Assembly: GCF_018069565.1 (NCBI RefSeq) | Contig: NZ_JAGPNL010000001.1 | Location: forward strand, 1,736,001-1,800,000 | DNA length: 64,000 bases | Direction: 5' to 3' | Source: Streptomyces tagetis | GTDB taxonomy: Bacteria; Actinomycetota; Actinomycetes; Streptomycetales; Streptomycetaceae | Made by a program: the position numbers and the translations under genes | Part shown: piece after piece, positions 48,360-56,264 of the stretch | Layout of the letters: the number at the start of each line of letters is the position of its first letter | Position numbering within the stretch: the first letter of the stretch is position 1 | Notes under the pieces: model-generated | What the model saw: the letters and a program-made list of their open reading frames with translations, nothing else | Told to the model about the DNA's origin: nothing | The model's database searches: none

Positions 48360-49217
48360 TCAGCGGGGGTCGAGCATGCCCTCGCGCAGGCGCCGCAGCA
48401 GCCGCGAGATCAGCCGGGACACGTGCATCTGCGAGACGCCGAGCCGTTCGCCGATCTCCTTCTGGGTGAGTTCCTCGACGAACCGCCAGTGGATGATCCG
48501 CCGGTCGCGCTCGCCCAGCCCGGCGATGATCGGCGCCAGGGCGTGGAAGTCGTCGACCAGCGCGAGCGTGGCGTCGTCGGCGCCGATGAAGTCCGCGAGG
48601 ACCGACTCGCCGTCCTCGCTGTTGCCGATGGCCGCGTCCAGCGACGAGGAGTTGTAGCCGTTGGCCGCCAGCCGGGCCTCCACGACCTCGTCCTCCGGCA
48701 GGCTCATCAGCTCGGACAGCTCCCGGGTGGTGGGGTTGCGGCCCAGCCGGGAGCGGAGTTCCTCGGTGGCGCGGGCGAGGTGCACGCGCGCCTCCTGGAG
48801 CCGGCGCGGCACGTGCACCGCCCAGGAGGTGTCCCGGAAGAACCGCTTGATCTCGCCCACGATGTACGGCACCGCGAAGGAGGTGAACTCCACCTCGCGG
48901 GAGAGCTCGAACCGGTCGATCGCCTTGATCAGACCGATCATGCCGACCTGGACGATGTCCTCCATCTCCTCCGGACCGCGGCTGCGGAACCGGCCGGCCG
49001 CGAAGCGGACCAGGGACATGTTCATCTCGATCAGCGTGTTGCGCACGTACTGGTACTCGGCCGTGCCCTCCTCCAGCACCGCCAGCCGGTCGAAGAACCG
49101 CCGGGACAGCGCGCGGGCGTCACCGGGCGCCACCTTCGACGGATCGGCGATCTCCGGTACCACGGTGGTCACCCGGGTGGTGGTCACCTCTGTGCTCGCC
49201 TGCGCGGTCGTCGTCAT
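48360..49217 (-). CDS. SigB/SigF-family RNA polymerase sigma factor
   Basis: 285 aa. Region 2: NTLIEMNMSLVRFAAGRFRSRGPEEMEDIVQVGMIGLIKAIDRFE, then FTSFAVPYIVGEIKRFFRDTSWAVHVPRR. Region 3: ATEELRSRLGRNPTTRELSELM. Region 4: LTQKEIGERLGVSQMHVSRLISRLLRRLR. This is the general-stress/sporulation sigma family of Streptomyces (SigB, F, G, H, I, K, L, M, N); I cannot assign which. GGAGGGAAG precedes the ATG at 49217. No anti-sigma gene is adjacent, but an RsbW-like ATPase and STAS pair is at 13 kb. It diverges from a PRC-barrel gene. Confidence 0.92.
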   Translation of the reverse strand: MTTTAQASTEVTTTRVTTVVPEIADPSKVAPGDARALSRRFFDRLAVLEEGTAEYQYVRNTLIEMNMSLVRFAAGRFRSRGPEEMEDIVQVGMIGLIKAIDRFELSREVEFTSFAVPYIVGEIKRFFRDTSWAVHVPRRLQEARVHLARATEELRSRLGRNPTTRELSELMSLPEDEVVEARLAANGYNSSSLDAAIGNSEDGESVLADFIGADDATLALVDDFHALAPIIAGLGERDRRIIHWRFVEELTQKEIGERLGVSQMHVSRLISRLLRRLREGMLDPR

Positions 49218-49448
49218 CGTCTTCCCTCCCGATCCCGTCGGCGCTGTCACCGGCCGCCGACGACGCTGCGCCTACCCCGCCCGACCCCGGGCATGCCCCG
49301 CGTCCGCCGGCCCCGGCCCGCACGGATACGCCGGAGCGGGGGCGAAACGGAGAACAGACGGAGAACAGGCGGGGGGGCAAAGCGACGGAATCCGGACAAA
49401 AGGGGGAAGCTGGAAGGGGGTGCGCGCTCCGAGAAGGGAAGACGAGAC

Positions 49449-49805
49449 ATGTTCGAGGCTGACAACATCCGCGAGTGGCGTGGCCACGACGTCGTCGACA
49501 GCGAGGGCAAGAAGATCGGCAGCCTGGAGTCCATCTACGTGGACACGGCGACCGACCGGCCCGCGTTCGCCGCGGTCACCATCGGTATACCGACCCGTCG
49601 CCGGCTGGTCTTCGTCCCCCTGGACCGGTCCACCGTCGGACCGGGCTACCTGAAGGTGGTCTACGACCGTTCCCGGGTCAAGGACGCCCCCGGCATCGAC
49701 ATCGACGGAGAACTCTTCGCCGAGGCCGAGCGGGACGTCTTCACCCACTACGACCTGCCCTACGAGCAGGGCAGCCGGGGCGAACGCCGGCTCGCCCGCC
49801 GCTGA
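49449..49805 (+). CDS. PRC-barrel domain protein
   Basis: 118 aa. PRC-barrel residues: REWRGHDVVDSEGKKIGSLESIYVDTATDRPAFAAVTIG and RLVFVPLDRSTVGPGYLKVVYDRS, a small beta-barrel often used for protein or RNA contact. The C-terminus is Arg-rich. GAAGGGAAG stands before the ATG. It diverges from the SigB-family gene, so it may be a target of that sigma; many PRC-barrel proteins in Streptomyces are stress-related. A perfect terminator follows. Confidence 0.85.
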   Translation: MFEADNIREWRGHDVVDSEGKKIGSLESIYVDTATDRPAFAAVTIGIPTRRRLVFVPLDRSTVGPGYLKVVYDRSRVKDAPGIDIDGELFAEAERDVFTHYDLPYEQGSRGERRLARR

Positions 49806-49823
49806 CCCCGGCCCCTGATCCCC

Positions 49824-49853
49824 CGCCGGGGCGGCACGCCGGCCGCCCCGGCG
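49824..49853 (+). terminator. Terminator after PRC-barrel gene
   Basis: A perfect 12-bp stem (49824-49835 with 49842-49853), 6-nt loop, 18 bp beyond the stop. Confidence 0.78.
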
Positions 49854-50028
49854 AGGACAACGCCGAGGTCGGGCACGCGCGGCCCCGGGAACGCCCGCGT
49901 CCGTGACCATCCGTGCCGCCGGCCGGGGCACCCCGGCCGGCTACGTCGTACTCCGGCAACGACCACCGCCCCGTCACTGCCGTGCGCCGCCCCTGACCCG
50001 GCGGCCTCGGGCGGGCACCCTGGACGGC

Positions 50029-50925
50029 ATGGCCCGCCTCCAGCACACCGTGACGCTCACGCCCCTGCCCCGGCCCTGGTTCGTCTCGCTGGTGGCCGCC
50101 TTCCACGATGTCGCGGAGAGCCTGGAGGCGGACGGGGAGCGGATGCGGCTGCCCGACGGGCGCCCGGCCGACCTGCTGCTGACCGAGGGCCGCCACCTGC
50201 GCCCCGGCGCCCGCTACCGGACCCCTGGCGAGGACGGTGTCCGCCCCGCCGACGGCGACCCGGTCGTCACCCTGACCGCCTGGGACCGGCGCCGGGAGAC
50301 CGCGGTGGAGGCCGTCGTCGTCGAGGAGGACGGGGGACGCCGCACCGTGTTCGCCGGCGAGGCCGGGCTCCGCGCGGCCGACCGCCCCCGGGACGCGTGG
50401 CTCTCCGGGAGCCTCCGGTCGAGCGGCAAGGGCGCCCGGTACCTGGGCGGCGGGGCGGAGGCGCGCGTCGACCTCGACCGGTGGTGGTCGGCGGCGGCCG
50501 GCCGCGGCCCCCTCCTCGGCGGCCCGCCGTTGCGCGGGACCCTCACCCACGCGCTCGCCCACGCCACCGTGACCGTCGTGCCGCGCCCGGCCGACGACGG
50601 GGACTGGAGCGTGACCGTCCGGGTCCGCCTCCGGGGCCGCTCCTTCGCCCGCCCGCTGCTGCCCCTCGTCCTGCTCTTCCTGGGCCGCCGCCTGCGCACG
50701 GACTTCGCCGCCCGGCTCGACGACGCCGCCCGGGAGTGGAACGCACGGCTGCCCGCACTGCTCCGCCAGGACGCCGGCCGGCTCCGCGCCGACATCGCGG
50801 ACGGACTCGTCACCGAGCCCGCCGAGTCGACGGAGCCCGCCGAGCCCACGGAGCCCGCCGGACCCGCGGAGTACAGCCCCGCCGAGGGAGTGGACCGGCG
50901 CGCGAGGGGCGCACGCGACACGTAA
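50029..50925 (+). CDS. Hypothetical protein (298 aa)
   Basis: I see no named family. The protein starts MARLQHTVTLTPLPRPWFVSLVAAFH. It has Asp/Glu-Gly-rich strands around GVRPADGDPVVTLTAWDRRRE, a charged helix DTAR-like stretch FAARLDDAAREWNARLPALLRQDAGRLRADI, and one hydrophobic segment FARPLLPLVLLFLG near 215-228. The C-terminus repeats TEPAEPTEPAG. No ribosome site precedes this ATG; CACCCT lies 7 nt upstream and could be a degenerate leaderless -10. Codon bias supports coding. An upstream in-frame start would add unlike residues. Confidence 0.65.
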   Translation: MARLQHTVTLTPLPRPWFVSLVAAFHDVAESLEADGERMRLPDGRPADLLLTEGRHLRPGARYRTPGEDGVRPADGDPVVTLTAWDRRRETAVEAVVVEEDGGRRTVFAGEAGLRAADRPRDAWLSGSLRSSGKGARYLGGGAEARVDLDRWWSAAAGRGPLLGGPPLRGTLTHALAHATVTVVPRPADDGDWSVTVRVRLRGRSFARPLLPLVLLFLGRRLRTDFAARLDDAAREWNARLPALLRQDAGRLRADIADGLVTEPAESTEPAEPTEPAGPAEYSPAEGVDRRARGARDT

Positions 50926-51040
50926 GTGAGCCCTATACGCGCCCCCTCGGCGGTACGGACAATGCGTCGAGACCGTGATCACGCGGCGGAGACTCGTCGT
51001 CGTCCACCCGCCGACTTCCGGGGAAAGCAGGTCGATCGCC

Positions 51041-51763
51041 GTGCTGTTGCGTCTGCCCACTACCGTGACCGAAGCTCAGGAGTGCCTGGCCGAGGGCGCC
51101 GTGCCCATCGGCGGAGCCACCCTCGTGTGGGCCACGTGGCAACGCGACGGCTTCCCGGAGCGCGCCGTCTCCCTGCGAGGTCTCCCCGAGGCCACCGCCG
51201 TCGAGGCGGACTCCCTCGGCGGTGCCGTCGTCCTGCACCGCATCGACGACCGCGTACCGGAGGTGCTGCGGCGCGCGGCGGCCTCCGTCGGCACCGGCGC
51301 CGTGCGCCGGACCGCGACCGTCGGCGGCAACATCGTCGGCAGCACCCTGCGCTGCCTGCTCCCCGCCGCCCTCGTGCTGGACGCCCGCCCCACCGTCCTC
51401 GCCCAGGACCGCGCCTACGAGACCGACCTGGCCGAACTCCTCGCCAAGCGGCACCTGCTGCTCAGCCTGCGCTGGCGCACCCCCCTGGCCAGCGGCTACC
51501 GCAAGGAGCCGGCCGAGGCCGGCGGACCGCCGCCCCTGGTCGTCGCCACCGCCGTGCACGAGGGCCCCGGGGGAGAGCGGGAACTGAGGATCGCCGTGCG
51601 CGAGGGGTACGACGTCGTCGGCGGCGCCGCCCCCTGCGACGAGGGCGCCGGCCAGGCCCTCGACGGCCTCGCGCGCACCGATGTCGGCGCGCTGCCGGCC
51701 GAGGCCCGGGACGTGGTCCGCGGTCAGGTCCGCGACGTCCTGGCGGGGCTCACCGGCCGCTGA
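51041..51763 (+). CDS. Orphan FAD-binding subunit of molybdenum hydroxylase type
   Basis: 240 aa. It resembles the medium (CoxM-type) subunit of xanthine/CO dehydrogenases: TEAQECLAEGAVPIGGATLVW (FAD loop), then AAASVGTGAVRRTATVGGNIVGSTLRCLLPAALVLDA, the second FAD segment. The C-terminal third matches the CO dehydrogenase flavoprotein C-terminal domain less well. No large molybdopterin subunit or 2Fe-2S subunit gene is near, so its partner is elsewhere or it has another role. I chose the GTG at 51041 by GCAGG spacing; a GTG at 50975 is possible. A 19-bp terminator overlaps the stop. Confidence 0.72.
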   Translation: MLLRLPTTVTEAQECLAEGAVPIGGATLVWATWQRDGFPERAVSLRGLPEATAVEADSLGGAVVLHRIDDRVPEVLRRAAASVGTGAVRRTATVGGNIVGSTLRCLLPAALVLDARPTVLAQDRAYETDLAELLAKRHLLLSLRWRTPLASGYRKEPAEAGGPPPLVVATAVHEGPGGERELRIAVREGYDVVGGAAPCDEGAGQALDGLARTDVGALPAEARDVVRGQVRDVLAGLTGR

Positions 51764-51789
51764 CACACCGGCCGGTGAGCCCCGCCAGG
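51739..51789. terminator. Terminator overlapping a stop codon, between convergent genes
   Basis: A perfect 19-bp stem (51739-51757 with 51771-51789), 13-nt loop, whose left arm lies inside the FAD subunit's last codons. It also ends the lysozyme gene. Confidence 0.82.
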
Positions 51790-51799
51790 AGGCCCCCGG

Positions 51800-52651
51800 T
51801 CAGCCGTTCGCCAACTGGACCACCCGGTCCAGCCCCCCGTTGAACAGGTCGTGGTCCCCGACCGTCGGGCCCGACGAGGTGTACTGCCACATCGTGTGGA
51901 AGGACCATCCCGCGGGCAGCGGTCCCACCGTGGAGGCGTACCGGGCGATCCACAGCGGGTTCCTGTCGCCGAAGCCGCTGTAGTCCCCGGTGCACTGCTG
52001 CCACCAGTTGGTGGAGGTGTAGATCACCGCGTCCCGGCCGGTACGGACCTTGTACCGGTCGAGGAACGCGCGGATCCAGTCGACCATCTGATCGGCCGTG
52101 CGGCCGTAGCAGGTCGCGCCGTACGGGTTGTACTCGATGTCCAGGACGCCCGGAAGGGTGCTGCCGTCCTTGGACCAGCCGCCGCCGTTGTCGACGAAGT
52201 AGTCGGCCTGGGCGGCGCCGCCGGCGGTGTCCGGGGTCGCGAAGTGGTACGCACCCCGGACCATGCCGACGTCGTACGAGCCGTTGTACTGCTGGGCGTA
52301 GTAGGGGTTGCGGTAGGACGTCCCCTCGGTGGCCTTCACATAGGCCCATTTGACTCCGCTGTTCCAGAGGGTCGTCCAGGCGACGTTGCCCTGGTGGCTG
52401 GAGACGTCGACACCCTCGGTCTGGACGACCCGGGTGCCGGCGGCGGGCCGCCCCCGTACCCCTTCGTGGGCGAGGACACCCCCGCCCATCGAGGCGGTAC
52501 CGCGTACCGACGGCCCGTCGTCACCGCCGGCCGAGGCCGGAGCGGCGGCCAGGGACGGGAGGAGGAGCGACGCGGCGAGAACGATGCCTGCCCTGAGCAG
52601 GCGTGAGTGGCTGGAGGCCACGGCTATGGGTCTGCGCATGCCCTCATGCAT
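51800..52651 (-). CDS. Secreted GH25 lysozyme (muramidase)
   Basis: 283 aa. A Sec signal (LLRAGIVLAASLLLPSLAAAPASA) is followed by a 50-residue linker, then the GH25 barrel beginning EGVDVSSHQGNVAW. The catalytic acids are in GVLDIEYNPYG (Asp-x-Glu), with AYVKATEGTSYRNPYYAQQY, GMVRGAYHFA and LWIARYASTVGPLP also typical of the Streptomyces cellosyl/lysozyme group. It cuts the MurNAc-GlcNAc link of peptidoglycan. Start ATG 52651 is chosen over the inner ATG at 52639, which lacks spacing. Confidence 0.9.
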   Translation of the reverse strand: MHEGMRRPIAVASSHSRLLRAGIVLAASLLLPSLAAAPASAGGDDGPSVRGTASMGGGVLAHEGVRGRPAAGTRVVQTEGVDVSSHQGNVAWTTLWNSGVKWAYVKATEGTSYRNPYYAQQYNGSYDVGMVRGAYHFATPDTAGGAAQADYFVDNGGGWSKDGSTLPGVLDIEYNPYGATCYGRTADQMVDWIRAFLDRYKVRTGRDAVIYTSTNWWQQCTGDYSGFGDRNPLWIARYASTVGPLPAGWSFHTMWQYTSSGPTVGDHDLFNGGLDRVVQLANG

Positions 52652-53014
52652 GCCGCCGCCCGGCCCCCGTCCACCGCCCAGTCCCCCGGACGGCCGCACA
52701 CCTCTCCCCGAAAGGGGGAGGAGAGCACCTCGAACGGGATGTTCCGCTCCGCACCCGCCGTACATCGTGTACCCCCACGTCCACGCCAGAACGCCTGTAT
52801 CACATCGCTGAGTTCGAGTAGTGGAATTCGAAGGAAATTCGCTCCTGCGCGGGGTCTCCGGCTGGTGCGGCCTCCAGACCGGGAGCGAGAACTAGCATGA
52901 ACCGCATCCCCCGCCGGAGTGATCACCACGCGTCCGGCGGGACGTCTCCGACCCGCGGCCGACGCCCGTCGGCCGGCCCCCTTCCCCGCTCTCAAGGACC
53001 AGAGGGACCGCGGA
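52652..53014. other. 363-bp divergent region before cvnA
   Basis: It separates lysozyme (leftward) from the cvn operon (rightward). No gene was found. Near 52800-52855 TTCGAG, AATTCGAAGG and AAATTCG form an AT-rich cluster with repeated TTCG. A TAGCAT box at 52893-52898 could be the cvn -10, giving a leader of about 110 nt; no good -35 is seen. Confidence 0.4.
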
Positions 53015-54754
53015 ATGTCAGTGTCTGCACCGCCCAGCCCACCCCGGACCACCCGGCCGCGCCGGCCGGCCCCGGCGCTCCCGCTCGCCGTGCCGGTCAT
53101 CGCCGCCGCGGCGGCCGGCGCCGCGTGGGCGGTGGCGCCCGAGGCGGCCCGGGGCTGGACCGCGGCCGTCGCCCTGGTCGCCTGGGTCTGCGTCGTCACC
53201 GCCGTCGTCACCGGCCACCTCCTGGTCCGCAGGGCCCGCCGCACCGCCGCCGAACAGGCCGCCGAGACCAGCGCCCTGCGCGCCCGCATGGCCCACGAGA
53301 ACGCCGGCTGCCTCCACCTGGTCAACGTCGTGCTCCCCGACATCGCCCGCCGGCTGCGCGACGGCGCCGGCGCCGACGAGGCCGTGGCGGGCGCGACCCC
53401 CGTCGCCGGTTCCCACCTGCACCAGGCCGCCCGCGGCTTCGCCGCCCAACTCGACGAGGCCGTACGCCACGCCGCCGACGCCGAGGCCCGCCACCAGCGC
53501 GCCCAGCACGAGCTGCACCGCCTCGGCACCGGCCTGGACCAGCTCGGCGGCACCCTCCTGCCCACCGCCGTCGGCCGACTGCGCGAGGGCACCTCCGCCG
53601 ACCACGTCCTCGCCGAACTGGAGTGGCCCGAGAGCCCGCCCCTGCGCACCCTCGGCGAGCGCTTCGTCCGCGAACTCGCCCTCAGCGAGCGCCGCACCGC
53701 CGCCGCCCAGGCCGCCTCCGCCAAATCCCTCAGCCGCGTCCAGGCCAAGGCCGTCAGCATGCTCGCCGACCTCAGGGAGATGCAGGACCGCCACGGCGAG
53801 GACGTTCTCGGCGACCTGCTGCGCCTGGACCACGCCACCTCCCAGCTCGGCCTCATCACCGACCGGCTCGCCCTCCTGATGGGCGGACGCTCCAGCCGCG
53901 CCTGGAACAGGCCGATCGTCATGGAGAGCATCCTGCGCGGCGCCGTCGGCCGCATCGCCGCCTACCAGCGGGTCCGCATGCACTGCTCCACCACCGCCGC
54001 CATCTCCGGGTACGCCGCCGAGGGCGTCATGCACCTGCTGGCCGAACTCATGGACAACGCCGCCAACTTCTCGCCCCCCATCGACGAGGTCCACGTCTAC
54101 GTGGAGGAACGTACCGCCGGGATCGTCGTCACCATCGAGGACAGCGGGCTCAAGATGGCCGACGCCGCCATGCGCCACGCCGAGGAGGCGGTCTCCGGAC
54201 GCAGCACCGACCTGGCCCTTCTCCAGGGCACCCGCCTCGGACTCGCCGTGGTCGGACGCCTCGCCGCCAAGTACCGCATCGGCGTGAGCTACCGGCCCTC
54301 CTCCCGCGGCGGCACCGGCGTCGTCGTCCTGCTGCCGCCCCAGCTCCTCGCCCAGCAGCGCGAACCCGTCCCGCACACCAGGGCCACCCGCCCCGCCCCG
54401 GCCCCCGCCACCCCCGGACCCGCGCCCACCGCCGAGACCCCCGCCCCCGCCCGGCGCATCCCGGAGGCCCGGCACGCCCTGCGTACCGAACCGGCCGAGC
54501 GCCCGGCCAGGCGAGCGGCGGCGGCCACCCGGAACGGACTGCCCGTCCGCGCCCCCGGCCGCACCATGGCCCAGGCCGAACGCGAACGCCACGACCAGCA
54601 CCTCTCCCGCACCGACGGCCCGGCGGCACAGGAGCCCGCCGCACCCCGCGACGCCGGAACCAGCTTCGGGGCCTTCCACCGAGGCCGTCGCGCCGGAGCG
54701 GCCGGCCCCACCACCGGCGGGGCCGCGGACACCGATCCGCCGGCCCCGGCGTAG
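53015..54754 (+). CDS. cvnA: CvnA, sensor-kinase-like protein of a conservon
   Basis: 579 aa. Two N-terminal membrane segments (about 20-40 and 50-68), a long helical region, and a HATPase_c domain with ELMDNAANFSPP (N box) and the degenerate G1 box VTIEDSGLK. A Pro/Ala/Arg-rich tail follows (about 455-579). CvnA proteins resemble histidine kinases but may act as a nucleotide-exchange or scaffold factor for the GTPase CvnD. GAGGGA precedes the chosen ATG. It starts the five-gene cvnABCDE operon; the 88-bp gap before cvnB is the only break. Confidence 0.92.
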   Translation: MSVSAPPSPPRTTRPRRPAPALPLAVPVIAAAAAGAAWAVAPEAARGWTAAVALVAWVCVVTAVVTGHLLVRRARRTAAEQAAETSALRARMAHENAGCLHLVNVVLPDIARRLRDGAGADEAVAGATPVAGSHLHQAARGFAAQLDEAVRHAADAEARHQRAQHELHRLGTGLDQLGGTLLPTAVGRLREGTSADHVLAELEWPESPPLRTLGERFVRELALSERRTAAAQAASAKSLSRVQAKAVSMLADLREMQDRHGEDVLGDLLRLDHATSQLGLITDRLALLMGGRSSRAWNRPIVMESILRGAVGRIAAYQRVRMHCSTTAAISGYAAEGVMHLLAELMDNAANFSPPIDEVHVYVEERTAGIVVTIEDSGLKMADAAMRHAEEAVSGRSTDLALLQGTRLGLAVVGRLAAKYRIGVSYRPSSRGGTGVVVLLPPQLLAQQREPVPHTRATRPAPAPATPGPAPTAETPAPARRIPEARHALRTEPAERPARRAAAATRNGLPVRAPGRTMAQAERERHDQHLSRTDGPAAQEPAAPRDAGTSFGAFHRGRRAGAAGPTTGGAADTDPPAPA

Positions 54755-54842
54755 GGCACCGCCGGCACGACGCATCCCCCCACGGCGCCCGTGCCCCGGC
54801 GCCCCTCGCCCTTCCCGCTCGTGAGATTGGAGGAAGGGGCCG

Positions 54843-55304
54843 GTGACCACAGATCCGGGAGCCACCGGCCCACCACCCGCCATGCAGACCACCGACAACA
54901 GCCTCACCTGGCTCCTGCAGAACCTCCTGGACCGCACCCCCGGCACCCGCCACGCCCTGGTCCTCTCCCGCGACGGCCTCAAGCTGTGCTGGACCGAACA
55001 CCTCACCCTGGACCGGGCCGACCAGCTCTCCGCCATCTGCTCCGGCATCCAGGCCCTCGCCCAGGGCGCCTCCGTCGAGTTCGGCAACGGCTCCGGCGGC
55101 GTCCGGCACTCGATGACCGAGTTCCACGGCGGACTCCTCTTCATCATCGAGGCCGGCCAGGGCGCCCACCTCGCCGTCGTCGCCGCCGAGGACGCCGACC
55201 CCGGCGTCGTCGGCCACCAGATGACCGAGATGGTCGAGCAGATCGGCGAACACCTGCGGGCCGAACCGCGCCACGCCGCCGTCCCCGGGAGCACCACGTC
55301 GTGA
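54843..55304 (+). CDS. cvnB: CvnB, roadblock/LC7 protein
   Basis: 153 aa. The roadblock domain (about 18-130) has LTWLLQNLLDRTPGTRHALVLSRDGL, GIQALAQGASVEFG and FHGGLLFIIEAGQGAHLAVVA. It works with CvnD as GTPase regulator (MglB-like) at the membrane. GGAGGAAGGGG precedes the GTG. The stop overlaps the cvnC GTG (GTGA). Compare the roadblock proteins at 1.3-3.5 kb, which lack a GTPase partner. Confidence 0.93.
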   Translation: MTTDPGATGPPPAMQTTDNSLTWLLQNLLDRTPGTRHALVLSRDGLKLCWTEHLTLDRADQLSAICSGIQALAQGASVEFGNGSGGVRHSMTEFHGGLLFIIEAGQGAHLAVVAAEDADPGVVGHQMTEMVEQIGEHLRAEPRHAAVPGSTTS

Positions 55305-55657
55305 CACGCAAGCCCGTGGACACCGGCGCCCCCGACCGGCTCTACACCGTCACGGGCGGACGCAGCCGCGCCGACGACTCCTTCGACCTGGTCACCCTCG
55401 TGGTCAGCGAGTGCGAGCCGACGGCCGGGATGCAGTCGGAACACGTCAGAATCCTCGACCTGTGCCGGCACCCCACGGCCCTCGTCGAACTCGCCGCGGA
55501 ACTGGCCCTGCCCATCACCGTGGTCCGCATCCTCCTCGGCGACCTCCACGCCACCGGCAAGATCACCGCCCGCCACCCCCGACTGGGGCAGTCCGCCGCC
55601 GCGCACCCCGATACCACCCTTCTCCAGGAGGTGCTCCATGGGCTCCGCAACCTCTGA
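55301..55657 (+). CDS. cvnC: CvnC, DUF742 protein
   Basis: 118 aa, DUF742: LYTVTGGRSRADDSFDLVTLVVSE, then ILDLCRHPTALVELAAELALPITVVRILLGDL, a winged-helix-like C-terminal half. It is the third conservon component, bridging CvnA/B and CvnD. It overlaps cvnB by 4 bp and cvnD by 20 bp, so translation is coupled. Confidence 0.93.
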   Translation: MTRKPVDTGAPDRLYTVTGGRSRADDSFDLVTLVVSECEPTAGMQSEHVRILDLCRHPTALVELAAELALPITVVRILLGDLHATGKITARHPRLGQSAAAHPDTTLLQEVLHGLRNL

Positions 55658-56264
55658 AGCCTCCGCGCTGCCCGCCACCCGCACGCCCCTGGGCGACGCC
55701 GCCGAGACCGGCCTCAAGATCGTCGTCGTGGGCGGGTTCGGCGTCGGCAAGACCACCCTGGTCCGCTCGGTCAGCGAGATCCGGCCGCTCAACACCGAAG
55801 AGGTGATGACACAGGCCGGGATCGGCGTCGACGACCTCGGCGGGGTCGCCGCGAAGACCACCACCACCGTCGCCTTCGACTTCGGCCGGATCAGCCTCAA
55901 CGAGCGCCTGGTGCTCTACCTGTTCGGCGCCCCCGGCCAGGAGCGGTTCTGGTTCCTGTGGGACCGGCTCTTCACCGGCACGCTCGGCGCCGTCGTCCTC
56001 GTCGACACCCGGCGCATGGACGACTCCTGGTACGCGATAGACCGCCTCGAACACCACGGCACGCCGTTCGTGGTCGCCGTCAACCGGTTCGACGAGGACA
56101 CCGCCGCCCACTCCCTGGACGAGATCCGCCAGGCGCTCGCGCTGCCCGAAGGGGTCCCGCTGATCGAGTGCGACGCCCGGGTACGGACGTCGGGCAAACA
56201 CGTCCTGGTCACCCTCGTGGACCACCTCTACCACATGGCTCTGGCCCAGGAGAGCGCCTCGTGA
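55638..56264 (+). CDS. cvnD: CvnD, small Ras-like GTPase
   Basis: 208 aa. The P-loop is VVVGGFGVGKTTLVRSVSEI at about 28-47, G2-like Thr in AAKTTTTVAFDFG, G3 as FGAPGQERFW, and G4-like VVAVNRFDED (NRFD instead of NKxD). It switches between GTP and GDP to relay a signal in development or antibiotic control, as for other Cvn systems. It overlaps cvnC and cvnE (GTGA). Confidence 0.94.
   Translation: MGSATSEASALPATRTPLGDAAETGLKIVVVGGFGVGKTTLVRSVSEIRPLNTEEVMTQAGIGVDDLGGVAAKTTTTVAFDFGRISLNERLVLYLFGAPGQERFWFLWDRLFTGTLGAVVLVDTRRMDDSWYAIDRLEHHGTPFVVAVNRFDEDTAAHSLDEIRQALALPEGVPLIECDARVRTSGKHVLVTLVDHLYHMALAQESAS

Noticed and set aside
53018..55900. 960-residue minus-strand open frame over the cvn operon
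   Set aside because: It is antisense to cvnA-cvnD, which have clear family motifs and coupled starts.
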